Shown piece by piece: positions 48,634 to 57,360 of a stretch of DNA of 61,040 nucleotides. How positions within the stretch are numbered: position 1 is the stretch's first letter; each line of letters starts with the position of its first letter. The translations under genes and the position numbers were made by a program. Under the pieces are notes generated by a model that saw nothing but the letters and a program-made list of their open reading frames with translations, ran no database searches and was not told where the DNA came from. Source of the stretch: SAR116 cluster bacterium AG-321-K23 (GTDB taxonomy: Bacteria; Pseudomonadota; Alphaproteobacteria; Puniceispirillales; Marisalimonadaceae); assembly GCA_003284565.1 (NCBI GenBank), contig QBXO01000008.1:1-61040 (forward strand), in the 5' to 3' direction.

Positions 48634-49907
48634 TTAGTTTTACCAACAATAATATTGAGAAGATTTACATTACGGGCAAAAAAAAATTAACTGGTAGTGT
48701 TAATATTAGCGGAGCCAAAAATGCTGCCTTACCATTAATGGCGCTATCTTTAATAATTAACAAAGATTTTAACCTCTACAACGTTCCTGACCTAGCTGAT
48801 ACTAGATTAATGTCTAATTTGTTAATTGATTTAGGTGTTAAAATAAATTGGAACAAAGGAAATGTAAACTTTTACGGAAAACCAAAAAAAGATGAAGCGT
48901 CTTATGATTTAGTTAGGCAGATGAGAGCTTCAATTCTTGTTTTAGGGCCTTTGTTAGCTTCAAAGGGCTCAGCAAAAGTACCCCTTCCAGGTGGTTGTGC
49001 AATAGGTAGTAGACCTATTGATTTACATGTAAAGGTAATGGAATCACTTGGAGCTAATATTATATTTGACGGTGGTTTTATAATTGGCTCTTTAAGTAAT
49101 GAAGGTTTGAAAGGAGGAAACATTAAATTTCCTAAAGTTTCAGTCGGCGCTACTGAAAGTGCAATAATGACTGCTGTATTAGCAAAGGGGCAAACAAAAA
49201 TTTATAATGCGGCAAGAGAACCAGAAATAAGTGACCTTGCAAATTGTTTAAATCAAGCGGGCGCAGATATAAAAGGGATAGGGACTGATATTTTAATAAT
49301 AAATGGTGTAAAAGAATTGAACCAAGTTTCTCATTCTGTTGTTTCTGATAGAATAGAGGCAGGATCTTTTGCTATAGCATCTAGTATTACTATGGGTGAT
49401 GTAGAAATAAATAATGTTTGTACTAAAAATTTGACTGAATTTATTAATGTGCTCAGATATACTGGAAGCAAAGTTGAAATTTCCAATAATTCAATTAATG
49501 TTTCTAATTCAAAAAGACCAAGACCTTTTGATGTGGTTACTAATCCATATCCAGGATTTCCTACTGATTTACAAGCTCAATACATGGCACTTATGGCAAT
49601 AGCTGATGGAAAAACATTGATAAGAGAAACAATTTTTGAAAATAGGTTTATGCATGCTCCTGAACTAATGAGAATGGGAGCCAAAATATCCATTAATCAT
49701 CAAGAAGCAGAAATCTGTGGTGTAAAAAAATTAAAAGGTGCTAAAGTTATGGCCTCAGATTTAAGAGCTTCAATGTGTCTAATTCTTGGAGCGCTAGCGG
49801 CTTCTGGCACAAGTGAAATTGATGGTTTGTATCATTTAGATAGAGGGTATGAAAAATTAACAGATAAATTGACTAATATTGGTGCAATTATAAAAAGATC
49901 AAATTAA
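48630..49907 (+). CDS. murA: UDP-N-acetylglucosamine 1-carboxyvinyltransferase
   Basis: MurA transfers enolpyruvate to UDP-GlcNAc in the first committed step of peptidoglycan synthesis. It has the GAKNAALP loop (about 28-35), active-site Cys123 in GGCAIGSRP (the fosfomycin target), and NPYPGFPTDLQAQ with the catalytic Asp. The 425-residue length is standard. It is coupled to the small upstream gene and followed by DUF2948. Confidence 0.97.
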   Translation: MISFTNNNIEKIYITGKKKLTGSVNISGAKNAALPLMALSLIINKDFNLYNVPDLADTRLMSNLLIDLGVKINWNKGNVNFYGKPKKDEASYDLVRQMRASILVLGPLLASKGSAKVPLPGGCAIGSRPIDLHVKVMESLGANIIFDGGFIIGSLSNEGLKGGNIKFPKVSVGATESAIMTAVLAKGQTKIYNAAREPEISDLANCLNQAGADIKGIGTDILIINGVKELNQVSHSVVSDRIEAGSFAIASSITMGDVEINNVCTKNLTEFINVLRYTGSKVEISNNSINVSNSKRPRPFDVVTNPYPGFPTDLQAQYMALMAIADGKTLIRETIFENRFMHAPELMRMGAKISINHQEAEICGVKKLKGAKVMASDLRASMCLILGALAASGTSEIDGLYHLDRGYEKLTDKLTNIGAIIKRSN

Positions 49908-49933
49908 TTATAGTAAATTTTAGAGTGAATTTT

Positions 49934-50353
49934 ATGTCTATTGAAAACAAAATCCGACTAAATGCTTTAAGTAGTTACGATCTAAAAATATTCTCCTTTC
50001 TGTGTCAAGATGCCATTATTTCTGGAGAAGAAATTTTCTATGACAAAACCAAAAAAATGTTTGTAGCTACATTAACAAGATATTGTTGGGAACAACAAGA
50101 ATTCAATAATAAGAATATCAATTATAGAGTTGTAACTGGTCTGCAAATTAAAAATGTTAATAATGTTGAATATATTAATTTTAAATCTAAAGTAAAATTT
50201 TATAATTTATTGACGATTACTTATGAAAAAGCAAATATTATTCTTAATTTATCAATGTCTTCAAAAATAAGTTTAGATTGTAAGAAAATTAATGCTACTA
50301 TTGAAGATATAGACATTCCTTGGCCAACTAAGCTAAAACCTTTGCATAAATAA
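49934..50353 (+). CDS. DUF2948 family protein
   Basis: The ~139-residue protein matches the alphaproteobacterial DUF2948 pattern: RLNALSSYDLKIFSFLCQDA, the basic-aromatic strand FVATLTRYCWE and the C-terminal DIPWPTKLKPLH. ATG 49934 is preferred over GTG 49925 because GAG at 49923-49925 gives a proper spacing. The function is unknown. The murA-DUF2948-hisG/hisD order is typical of the class. Confidence 0.85.
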   Translation: MSIENKIRLNALSSYDLKIFSFLCQDAIISGEEIFYDKTKKMFVATLTRYCWEQQEFNNKNINYRVVTGLQIKNVNNVEYINFKSKVKFYNLLTITYEKANIILNLSMSSKISLDCKKINATIEDIDIPWPTKLKPLHK

Positions 50354-50371
50354 TTTTTTAGGAAATCATTA

Positions 50372-51031
50372 ATGACTTTAAATAAAAGTTTAAACATCGC
50401 TTTGCCAAAGGGTAGGATTTTAAATTCTGTTCTTCCTATTTTATTAAAAGTTGGTATTAAACCTGAAAAATCTTTTTTTGATAAAAATGATCGTAAGTTA
50501 AAGTTTAAGACAAACATAAATAATATAGATATAATAAGAGTTAGGTCTTTTGACGTTGTTACATTTTTAGCTTATGGCGCTGCTCAAATGGCGTTTGTAG
50601 GCAGTGACATTCTAAACGAATTTAATCATGCTGAAGTTTATTCTCCTTTAGATCTAAATATAGGAAACTGCAAAATGGTTGTTGCAGCAGAGAAACATAT
50701 TATCGCCAACGAGGACCCAAGGTCTTGGAGTCACGTAAGAGTTGCTACTAAATATCCTAATATAACTAGAAAACATTTTGAAGCTAGAGGGGTTCATGCA
50801 GAGTGTATAAAATTAAATGGTGCAATGGAACTTGCCCCATCAATGGGTTTGTGTAAAAGAATAGTAGATTTGGTAGAAACTGGCTCTACTCTGAAAGCGA
50901 ATGGGTTAGTTGTAGTTGAGAATATTTGTGAAGTAACAACAAGATTAGCAGTTAACAGAAGTTATATGAAAACCAATTTAAACACTATACAACCTTGGAT
51001 TAAAAAGGTTGAGGAAGCAATAAATGTCTAA
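50372..51031 (+). CDS. hisG: ATP phosphoribosyltransferase, short form (HisG-S)
   Basis: HisG is the first enzyme of histidine synthesis. The 219 residues cover only the catalytic domains (ALPKGRILNS, GSDIL, and the PRPP loop DLVETGSTLKANG). The C-terminal regulatory domain of long HisG is absent. Short forms need the HisZ regulatory subunit, which is not in this window. It overlaps hisD by 8 bp. Confidence 0.95.
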   Translation: MTLNKSLNIALPKGRILNSVLPILLKVGIKPEKSFFDKNDRKLKFKTNINNIDIIRVRSFDVVTFLAYGAAQMAFVGSDILNEFNHAEVYSPLDLNIGNCKMVVAAEKHIIANEDPRSWSHVRVATKYPNITRKHFEARGVHAECIKLNGAMELAPSMGLCKRIVDLVETGSTLKANGLVVVENICEVTTRLAVNRSYMKTNLNTIQPWIKKVEEAINV

Positions 51032-52331
51032 ATTTAAAACTAGATATCTTAATTATTCAGATACAAGCTTTAAAAAAAAATTTGAGGAATTGATATGTGA
51101 TGAGAGAAAATCAAACGATAAAATCAATATTACAGTTGCAAAAATTTTAAATAAAATACTTGAAAATGGTGATGATAGTCTAAATTATTATGTAAGTAAA
51201 TTTGATAAAATAAATGTTAAACAAATTAAAGAATTATTTATTCCAAAAGATATCTTAAAAAAAGCTTATGATGGACTTAAAAAAGAACAGAAAAAAGCAT
51301 TAAATATTGCAGCTGATAGAATAAAACAATTTCATAAAAAACAAATTCCTAAAAACTTTAGTTATAGAGATAATCTTAAAATTAATCTTGGTTTGAAGTA
51401 CTCACCAATAAATTCCGCAGGTTTTTATGTTCCTGGAGGAAAAGCAATCTATCCATCCTCAGTATTAATGAACGCAATACCTGCTCTAGTTTCTGGTGTT
51501 GAAAGGAGAGTACTTGTAAGCCCAATTTCAGATTTAAATAAATCATCTATTGTTCTTGCAGCAGCCCATGTTGCAAAAGTTACAGAGTTTATTCGTATGG
51601 GTGGAGCTCATGCGGTTGCTTCACTCGCTTATGGAACAAAAACAATTTCACCTGTAGATAAAATTGTGGGTCCAGGAAATGCTTATGTTGCAGAAGCTAA
51701 AAGACAAGTATTTGGTAAAGTAGGAATTGATTCAATCGCAGGTCCTTCAGAAGTGTTAATTGTTTGTGATGAAACAGCTAATCCTGATCACGTTGCTATA
51801 GACCTTTTATCACAAGCAGAACATGATGAATTAGCCCAATCAATTTTAATAACGACAAGTAAAGAAATTGCAACTAAAGTAAAACTTTCAGTAGAAAAAT
51901 TTCTTTTGGAAATTTCCAGATCAAAAATAGCTAGCTCTTCATGGTATGATTTTGGAGCTATAATCTTAGTTCAAAACTTAAATCAAGCAATTGAACTAAT
52001 AAATATAAAAGCGCCTGAACATTTACAATTAATTCTTAAAAATGCACAAAAAGTCGTTAATGAAGTGAAAAATGCAGGAGCTATCTTTGTAGGTCCCTAT
52101 ACTCCTGAGGCAGTAGGTGATTATATTGCTGGTCCAAATCATGTTCTTCCAACAAATGCAACAGCTAAATTTTCAAGTGGATTAGGAGTAATAGATTTCT
52201 ACAAAAGAACCACTATAGTTAACTTTAATAAAAATAGCCTTAATGAACTTGGAAAACATGTAATAACATTAGCTGAAGCAGAAGGTTTAGAGGCGCATGC
52301 AAGGTCTATTTCAATTAGAATAGACAAATAA
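51024..52331 (+). CDS. hisD: Histidinol dehydrogenase
   Basis: HisD oxidises histidinol to histidine in two NAD-dependent steps. The 435-residue protein has GFYVPGGKAIYPSSVLMN, KIVGPGNAYVAEAKR, zinc ligands in LLSQAEHDE and GDYIAGPNHVLPT, catalytic Glu-His in APEHLQL and the last zinc His in EGLEAHARS. In relatives, UPF0262 and a phosphatase gene often follow before infA; here only 80 bp do. Confidence 0.97.
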   Translation: MSKFKTRYLNYSDTSFKKKFEELICDERKSNDKINITVAKILNKILENGDDSLNYYVSKFDKINVKQIKELFIPKDILKKAYDGLKKEQKKALNIAADRIKQFHKKQIPKNFSYRDNLKINLGLKYSPINSAGFYVPGGKAIYPSSVLMNAIPALVSGVERRVLVSPISDLNKSSIVLAAAHVAKVTEFIRMGGAHAVASLAYGTKTISPVDKIVGPGNAYVAEAKRQVFGKVGIDSIAGPSEVLIVCDETANPDHVAIDLLSQAEHDELAQSILITTSKEIATKVKLSVEKFLLEISRSKIASSSWYDFGAIILVQNLNQAIELINIKAPEHLQLILKNAQKVVNEVKNAGAIFVGPYTPEAVGDYIAGPNHVLPTNATAKFSSGLGVIDFYKRTTIVNFNKNSLNELGKHVITLAEAEGLEAHARSISIRIDK

Positions 52332-52356
52332 AATAAAAAAATAATATATTAAAATC

Positions 52357-52394
52357 TTGACTAATTAGACATAATAGTGATGTTAAACTTAAAT
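52357..52394 (+). promoter_or_regulatory. Candidate promoter for infA
   Basis: TTGACT (52357-52362) and TAGACA (52366-52371) are possible -35 boxes; TAGACA is 17 nt from TTAAAT (52389-52394). The stretch AGACATAAT-GTGATG recurs in front of tRNA-Phe (54454 onward), which is the main reason to list it. Weak. Confidence 0.25.
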
Positions 52395-52411
52395 TTTAAA
52401 AAAGAGGTTAA

Positions 52412-52630
52412 ATGGCTAAAGAAGGTGTAATAGAATTTTCTGGTATTGTAGAAGAACTTTTACCAAATGCTATGTTTAGGGTAAAACTTGATAATGACCA
52501 TGAGGTACTAGCCCATACAAGTGGGAAAATGAGGAAAAATCGTATTAGAGTATTACTTGGTGATAGAGTGAATGTGGAAATGACACCTTATGATTTAACA
52601 AAAGGAAGAATTACATTTAGATATAAATAA
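52412..52630 (+). CDS. infA: Translation initiation factor IF-1
   Basis: The 72-residue OB-fold protein matches IF1 throughout: [20 protein letters not shown] (start), [15 protein letters not shown] and the KGRITFRYK end. AGAGGT lies 5 nt before the ATG. It leads the infA-maf-rng-yacG run. Confidence 0.98.
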   Translation: MAKEGVIEFSGIVEELLPNAMFRVKLDNDHEVLAHTSGKMRKNRIRVLLGDRVNVEMTPYDLTKGRITFRYK

Positions 52631-52668
52631 ATTCTGATGTGTTAAGTTTGTTTTATGGATAAATTAAA

Positions 52669-53253
52669 TTGAACAAACATTTTATATTAGCATCTAGTTC
52701 AAAAAGAAGACTTGAACTTTTAAGTCAAATAGGTGTTAAGCCTGATTTAATATTATCACCAAATATTAATGAAGAGATATTTTCTAAAGAACTTCCCCGT
52801 ATATATGCCAAAAGAATGTCTCTAGAAAAAAATAGAGTTTTTCAACAAAAATATCCTCAATCAATAATACTTACTGCTGACACGGTGGTTTCTGTAGGAA
52901 GAAGAATCTTGCCCAAAACTATGGATGTAAATTTGGCAGAAGAATGCTTAAAATTAATTTCAGGAAGAAGACATAAAGTTTTCACAAGTTTTACTGTTTA
53001 CACGCCAAACAATTCACTCAAAACAAAAACTATACAATCAATTATAAAATTTAAAAGGCTACACCCTGACGAAATAAGTTATTACCTTGCTACTAAGGAA
53101 TGGGAAGGGAAAGCAGGAGGGTATGCCATACAAGGAATTGCCGCATCATTTATAAATTTTATATCTGGTTCATATAGTAATGTGGTAGGGTTGCCTCTGG
53201 CAGAGCTTTACAGAGTGTTAATCTCTATTGGATATAATTTCAAAAATGATTAA
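52669..53253 (+). CDS. maf: Maf-like nucleotide pyrophosphatase
   Basis: The 194-residue Maf/HAM1-fold protein has the N-terminal ASSSKRRLELL loop, the catalytic ILTADTVVSVG segment with Asp, and GKAGGYAIQGIAASF. Family members hydrolyse dTTP/UTP or modified nucleotides and are linked to septation. TTG start. It overlaps the rng start by 8 bp if rng begins at ATG 53246. Confidence 0.93.
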   Translation: MNKHFILASSSKRRLELLSQIGVKPDLILSPNINEEIFSKELPRIYAKRMSLEKNRVFQQKYPQSIILTADTVVSVGRRILPKTMDVNLAEECLKLISGRRHKVFTSFTVYTPNNSLKTKTIQSIIKFKRLHPDEISYYLATKEWEGKAGGYAIQGIAASFINFISGSYSNVVGLPLAELYRVLISIGYNFKND

Positions 53254-54265
53254 TGAAATTAAAGATCATTTTATCTTGGTAGATAAATGCGCCGAAGAAA
53301 CAAGAATAGTTGAAATTAAGAGTAACAAAATTGCTAAAATCACTTGTTGGCAAGATGAAAAACCTCCATTAATTGGAAATGTTTTTGATGCAACAGTTTT
53401 AAAAAGATTAAATAGTGGGATTGTTAGGGCTAGCATTAAAAATAAAAAAATAGTCACTGTCAGGGCAGGGAAAAAATTTTTTAAAAAAAATGAAAAAATT
53501 AAAGTTATTATAACTAGTGAAGAGTTTGAAGATAAGCCTTTACAAGCAAAATTATGGTCTGAAAATTATGATTTAGAAAACATTAATGTTGTAAAGCGCA
53601 TAATTGATCTTTTCTTCAATAAAAACATACCTGTAATAGAAGACAAACATGCGATCTATTGGAATGACATGGATTTAGACAGTTGTTTACTTAATGCTCT
53701 AGATCCAATGATTAATATCGAAGATGGTGGTGTTTTATGGATTGAAAAAACAAAAGCTGCCACTCTTATTGATATTGATACTAAAAAAAGATTAATTAAT
53801 AATGAAGATGAAATGTTAAAGTTTAGTAAAGATGCGTTTATCAAATGTATGGATGAAATTAAATTGAGAAATATAGGAGGTATGATTCTTATTGATTTTC
53901 CTAGAATGTCGTTTAATAGAAAAAAAAATCTTCATGAATTTATTATTAAAGAAGGAACAAAAAAAAATTCAGACAGTAATTTTTTAGGTTTTTCTAGATT
54001 ACAACTTTATGAGATGTATGTACCAAGAAACTTCAAATCTCTAGAAAGTTTTTATATTAATAAAAATGAATTTGATTTTAAAAATCACCTAAGATCATTA
54101 TGGAGAGCATCTAAGAAAATCAAATCTAAAAATAACATTGAGTTTTTATGTGGTAAAAATCTCTTTAAAAGATTAAAGCTTAAAAAAATACCAGAATTCA
54201 TAAATATTGTTGAAAGAATAGATCTCCCAAAGGATTACGGTGAGTTATTAGAAAAAAAAATATAA
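53246..54265 (+). CDS. rng: Ribonuclease E/G family protein (short form)
   Basis: This ~339-residue RNase G-like protein of the short alphaproteobacterial type linked to maf. An S1-like N-terminal region (GNVFDATVLKRLNSGIVRASI) precedes the RNase H-like core with WIEKTKAATLIDIDT and GGMILIDFPRM, which carry the metal Asp residues. The CPxC zinc link and C-terminal scaffold of RNase E are absent. I chose ATG 53246 over TTG 53228, which lies deeper inside maf. Confidence 0.87.
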   Translation: MINEIKDHFILVDKCAEETRIVEIKSNKIAKITCWQDEKPPLIGNVFDATVLKRLNSGIVRASIKNKKIVTVRAGKKFFKKNEKIKVIITSEEFEDKPLQAKLWSENYDLENINVVKRIIDLFFNKNIPVIEDKHAIYWNDMDLDSCLLNALDPMINIEDGGVLWIEKTKAATLIDIDTKKRLINNEDEMLKFSKDAFIKCMDEIKLRNIGGMILIDFPRMSFNRKKNLHEFIIKEGTKKNSDSNFLGFSRLQLYEMYVPRNFKSLESFYINKNEFDFKNHLRSLWRASKKIKSKNNIEFLCGKNLFKRLKLKKIPEFINIVERIDLPKDYGELLEKKI

Positions 54266-54435
54266 TGAGAGAAAATCAAAAAATAAAATGTGTTAATTGT
54301 GATAAAGAATTTGATGTCACATTAGATACAAAACCATTCTGTTCTAAACGTTGTAGTTATATTGATTTAAACAATTGGTTGGGTGAAAAATACTCAATTC
54401 ATTTAAGTGAAGATGATTATGAGAAGGATGTTTAA
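54265..54435 (+). CDS. yacG: DNA gyrase inhibitor / zinc-binding protein YacG
   Basis: This 56-residue protein is below the usual ORF length cut-off but clear. Zinc ligands are Cys9, Cys12, Cys26 and Cys30 (CVNC and FCSKRC), followed by the family's YIDLNNWLGEKYSI. The ATG shares its A with the rng stop (TAATG at 54263-54267). In E. coli YacG binds gyrase. The rng-yacG-tRNA-Phe order is conserved in alphaproteobacteria. Confidence 0.92.
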   Translation: MRENQKIKCVNCDKEFDVTLDTKPFCSKRCSYIDLNNWLGEKYSIHLSEDDYEKDV

Positions 54436-54452
54436 TTTTTTTTTTTGTTAGC

Positions 54453-54481
54453 TAGACATAATGTGATGATCACGTTATAGA
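54453..54481 (+). promoter_or_regulatory. Candidate promoter for tRNA-Phe
   Basis: TAGACA (54453-54458) and TATAGA (54476-54481) are exactly 17 nt apart. This puts a start about 7 nt before the tRNA at 54495. Pattern and spacing fit a sigma70-type promoter. Read-through from yacG is the alternative. Confidence 0.4.
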
Positions 54482-54494
54482 TAATTTAATCTTA

Positions 54495-54570
54495 GCCCGG
54501 GTAGCTCAGTAGGTAGAGCAGAGGACTGAAAATCCTCGTGTCGGTGGTTCGAATCCGCCCCCGGGCACCA
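54495..54570 (+). tRNA. tRNA-Phe (anticodon GAA)
   Basis: The 76-nt gene has acceptor GCCCGGG paired with CCCGGGC, discriminator A and an encoded CCA. The anticodon stem GAGGA/TCCTC holds loop CTGAAAA, giving anticodon GAA. The T-arm GGTGGTTCGAATCCGCC is canonical apart from a weak end pair. It converges with the DUF1501 gene, 67 bp away. Confidence 0.97.
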
Positions 54571-54637
54571 CGCTTAATATTCAAATTTTAAATTATATTG
54601 ATTGCTTTTTAATATAAATATAATGGATCATTTTTAA

Positions 54638-55774
54638 TTAAACATTAAAAAGCTTGTCTTGGAGATCAATTAATGGATCATTCCAGAAGACCTGACGTTT
54701 AAGTTTTTCAAAATCTGTTTCAAATACCATTGCCATTGCAGAGCAATATATTGAACGTGCATCTGTAGTAGAATTAAGATCCTGACCTTCAAACAAGTTT
54801 TTACGACTTAGTCCTGGCCAATCAGAATATACTTGAGCTTTTTTCACTAGCCCACCCATTATCAATACAGCAGTACCATAACCATGTTCGGTGCCATTGC
54901 CACCATTTTGTTCAATCTTCCTACCAAACTCTGTTAAAGTAATAATCAATGTATCTTCATACGTTGGACCTAGATTTTTTTGTAAAGTTCCAAAAATTTT
55001 ATCTAAATTATACAATTTATCAGCATGCTCACCGTTTGAACCCCCTTGTGCTGCATGGGTGTCGAAGCCGTTTATATCAAAAACTGCAACTCGTGGGCCA
55101 TCAGCTTTAGATAGAGCCTTTGCGGCAGTTCCGGCAAGTCTATGGGCTTTCCTAGATCCTTTTCCAGAAAGCATTGAATATGGGCGCATTATAACCCGCT
55201 GAATTGTAGATCTTAGGTTACTATCCATCGGGTACGTTGAAGCTACTTGCTTCATAATATCAGGTGAAGGTGTAGATAATTTTGTTGGAAAATAGTTATC
55301 TAAGTTTGCTTTACTTCTGAGAATTAATGGCATAGGTAAAGCTATTGCCAAACCTTCTAAATTGGCTGATTCCATTCCACGGCCAAGCCAACCAGTATAT
55401 TCAGCAAAAGGCTTGTGACCACCACTTTCCATTAAATCTTGTCCTTCAAAATGTGACCGCATCGTATAAGGTATATTTGTAGCATGTACAACCGCTGCAT
55501 TACCTTTTTTCCAGGCATTGTGGAAATTTTTTAAAGAGGGATGCAATACAAAATCAGATGTAAGAGGCAAAGTTTTCTTTACTAGAATATCAGGACGAAA
55601 TTTTTCAAGTTTAGGATCAATTGGTGGTACAGCTGACAATCCATCCATCCCACCACGGAGAGAAATGACAACAAGATTACGCTTTTTTTTCTTTTCAGCT
55701 AATGCTGAAAATAATGGTGAACCTAGAAGAGTTACTGTTATTGAACCTGTTAGAAAAGTACGTCTGTTTATCAT
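54638..55774 (-). CDS. DUF1501 family protein, Tat-exported
   Basis: The 378-residue protein begins with a twin-arginine signal (NRRTFLTG, hydrophobic core to about residue 24, then SALA). The mature part shows the sulfatase/alkaline-phosphatase-like DUF1501 pattern: VVISLRGGMDGLSAVPP, LHPSL, MRSHFEGQDLMESG, TLTEFGRKIEQNGGNGTEHG. No enzymatic role is established for the family. The stop codon of the upstream DUF1800 gene overlaps its ATG by 4 bp. The pair looks less AT-rich than its neighbours. Confidence 0.92.
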   Translation of the reverse strand: MINRRTFLTGSITVTLLGSPLFSALAEKKKKRNLVVISLRGGMDGLSAVPPIDPKLEKFRPDILVKKTLPLTSDFVLHPSLKNFHNAWKKGNAAVVHATNIPYTMRSHFEGQDLMESGGHKPFAEYTGWLGRGMESANLEGLAIALPMPLILRSKANLDNYFPTKLSTPSPDIMKQVASTYPMDSNLRSTIQRVIMRPYSMLSGKGSRKAHRLAGTAAKALSKADGPRVAVFDINGFDTHAAQGGSNGEHADKLYNLDKIFGTLQKNLGPTYEDTLIITLTEFGRKIEQNGGNGTEHGYGTAVLIMGGLVKKAQVYSDWPGLSRKNLFEGQDLNSTTDARSIYCSAMAMVFETDFEKLKRQVFWNDPLIDLQDKLFNV

Positions 55775-57198
55775 GTTTTTAACATCCTATAACTCGGGAA
55801 AATTAATTGCATCTTAGTTGAAGGTGATTTAACTCCATGAATAAGGGATTTTATTTCTTCTGGATCATCAAAATTTTTTTCTATCATTTCTCCAAAATTT
55901 TTGAGGGCAAATCTGCGCTTGGCTATTTCTTTGGGAGCAGATATTCTTCTAATGAGTAATTCAGGGGATATCCAGTCTGACTCCAAATCAGAAAAACCAT
56001 TTGGTTGTATGGGCCTATAAGGTTCATATCCAATTTCTTTCATAAAAAAACGAGGTCTTCGTTGATGATTGTTAGGTTTAATTTTGAAGTTATATTTCAT
56101 TTCGTCTGCTTGTAGCGGCCAACTGCCACCTATCATGTGAACCATTTGTAACATCCATATTTCTGGATTTTGAAATTTAGCTTGATTGTCAGCATGGTCA
56201 TAAACAACCTGTAACAAAGCCTTATGAATAATTGGTAGATTGCCATCAGATTTTTCCCATGCAGAAATAATTGGTGCTATCATCTCTTCTGTTGGATTGT
56301 CAGTAAGGAAATGTCGACAAAGCTTGAAAGCAATAAAGCGTCTTGTCTCAGGATGATTTGATAAATCTTTCAATACATCAATTAATTTGTTTTTTGGTGA
56401 AAGGCCTCGTTGTTTGTATTTTTTTCCTAATACCTTATGATTACCAGGTTCATGCTTTTTATAATTAAATCTAACAGGGTTACATTCTTTTCTTTTTTTT
56501 GTGTATTCATGTTCCCACCCTGCCATAACATAAGAAAGTTGTATCACATCTTCTTGACTGTATCCTGCTGAAGGAGAAACTGTATGTAATTCTAGTAACT
56601 CACGAGCGTGATTTTCGTTTACAGTAGCGAGTTTTCCTCTTTTTCTTCGATTTTTTCCCCACTCAGAATGTGGTCCTATAGACTCTGAATTATCAAGATT
56701 ATGAATCATTGACCAACCTAGAGTTGCTTCCTTTAAAAGTGTTTCAAATGAGCCACACATATTAGTTCTAATAGTTTCACGATGATAAGGACCAGTTGTA
56801 AATTGTGGCATTGCATCTTTATCAATAATTGCAAAATGATTGCACCAGAAAAACCATAGTCTTTCAAAAACTGGAGATTTACTTTTTAGCGCGGTATTTT
56901 GTCGAATACAAATTTCTAAATTTTCAAAGTATTGCTGTCCAACCTTATAACGAAGTTTATTTTTAGCTTCTTTGTAGGCTTGACGATTTTCTTTATACTT
57001 TTTTCTTAATATTTCTCGATCTGTATATACCCACTCTGCGTAGTGGTTAAGCATTTCTTCACTACTACGTATCTGTGTGTCCCAAATCAAGGGTGGCACT
57101 TTGTCAACTTGATTTTGCGCCCAAGAAACGGGGTTTTCTGGAAGCACTTCGTCTGGAGCAATACCAAAACCAACTTTTCGAAAGAAATTTTTTTTCAT
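55771..57198 (-). CDS. DUF1800 family protein
   Basis: The 475-residue protein has the family hallmarks ERLWFFWCNHFAI and NENHARELLELHT, then YSQEDVIQLSYVMAGWE and FIAFKLCRHFL. It almost always pairs with DUF1501 genes; the two are presumed partners outside the cytoplasm, but their function is unknown. No clear signal peptide is visible at the N-terminus. It is translationally coupled to DUF1501 (overlap 55771-55774) and divergent from the dehydrogenase gene by 162 bp. Confidence 0.92.
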   Translation of the reverse strand: MKKNFFRKVGFGIAPDEVLPENPVSWAQNQVDKVPPLIWDTQIRSSEEMLNHYAEWVYTDREILRKKYKENRQAYKEAKNKLRYKVGQQYFENLEICIRQNTALKSKSPVFERLWFFWCNHFAIIDKDAMPQFTTGPYHRETIRTNMCGSFETLLKEATLGWSMIHNLDNSESIGPHSEWGKNRRKRGKLATVNENHARELLELHTVSPSAGYSQEDVIQLSYVMAGWEHEYTKKRKECNPVRFNYKKHEPGNHKVLGKKYKQRGLSPKNKLIDVLKDLSNHPETRRFIAFKLCRHFLTDNPTEEMIAPIISAWEKSDGNLPIIHKALLQVVYDHADNQAKFQNPEIWMLQMVHMIGGSWPLQADEMKYNFKIKPNNHQRRPRFFMKEIGYEPYRPIQPNGFSDLESDWISPELLIRRISAPKEIAKRRFALKNFGEMIEKNFDDPEEIKSLIHGVKSPSTKMQLIFPSYRMLKT

Positions 57199-57360
57199 GT
57201 CATTCTAAATTATGCAAATTTTAAACCAATACTATTTACTAATTTTATTCTATTTTCAATAAATTTTGCTTACAAATTTTATTTCTATAGACTACCATTT
57301 TAGCTAAATTAAATAGAAAAAACTTTAATTTTTTTAGTGCGTAGTTCGGGGGGCTTTATT

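Noticed and set aside
54604-54682. Inverted repeat GCTTTTTAAT/ATTAAAAAGC and a 12-bp direct repeat TAATGGATCATT (54621 and 54671), considered as an attachment site or terminator near tRNA-Phe
   Set aside because: One copy of each lies inside the DUF1501 coding region. The repeats are short and AT-rich, and no integrase or tRNA-end duplication is present.
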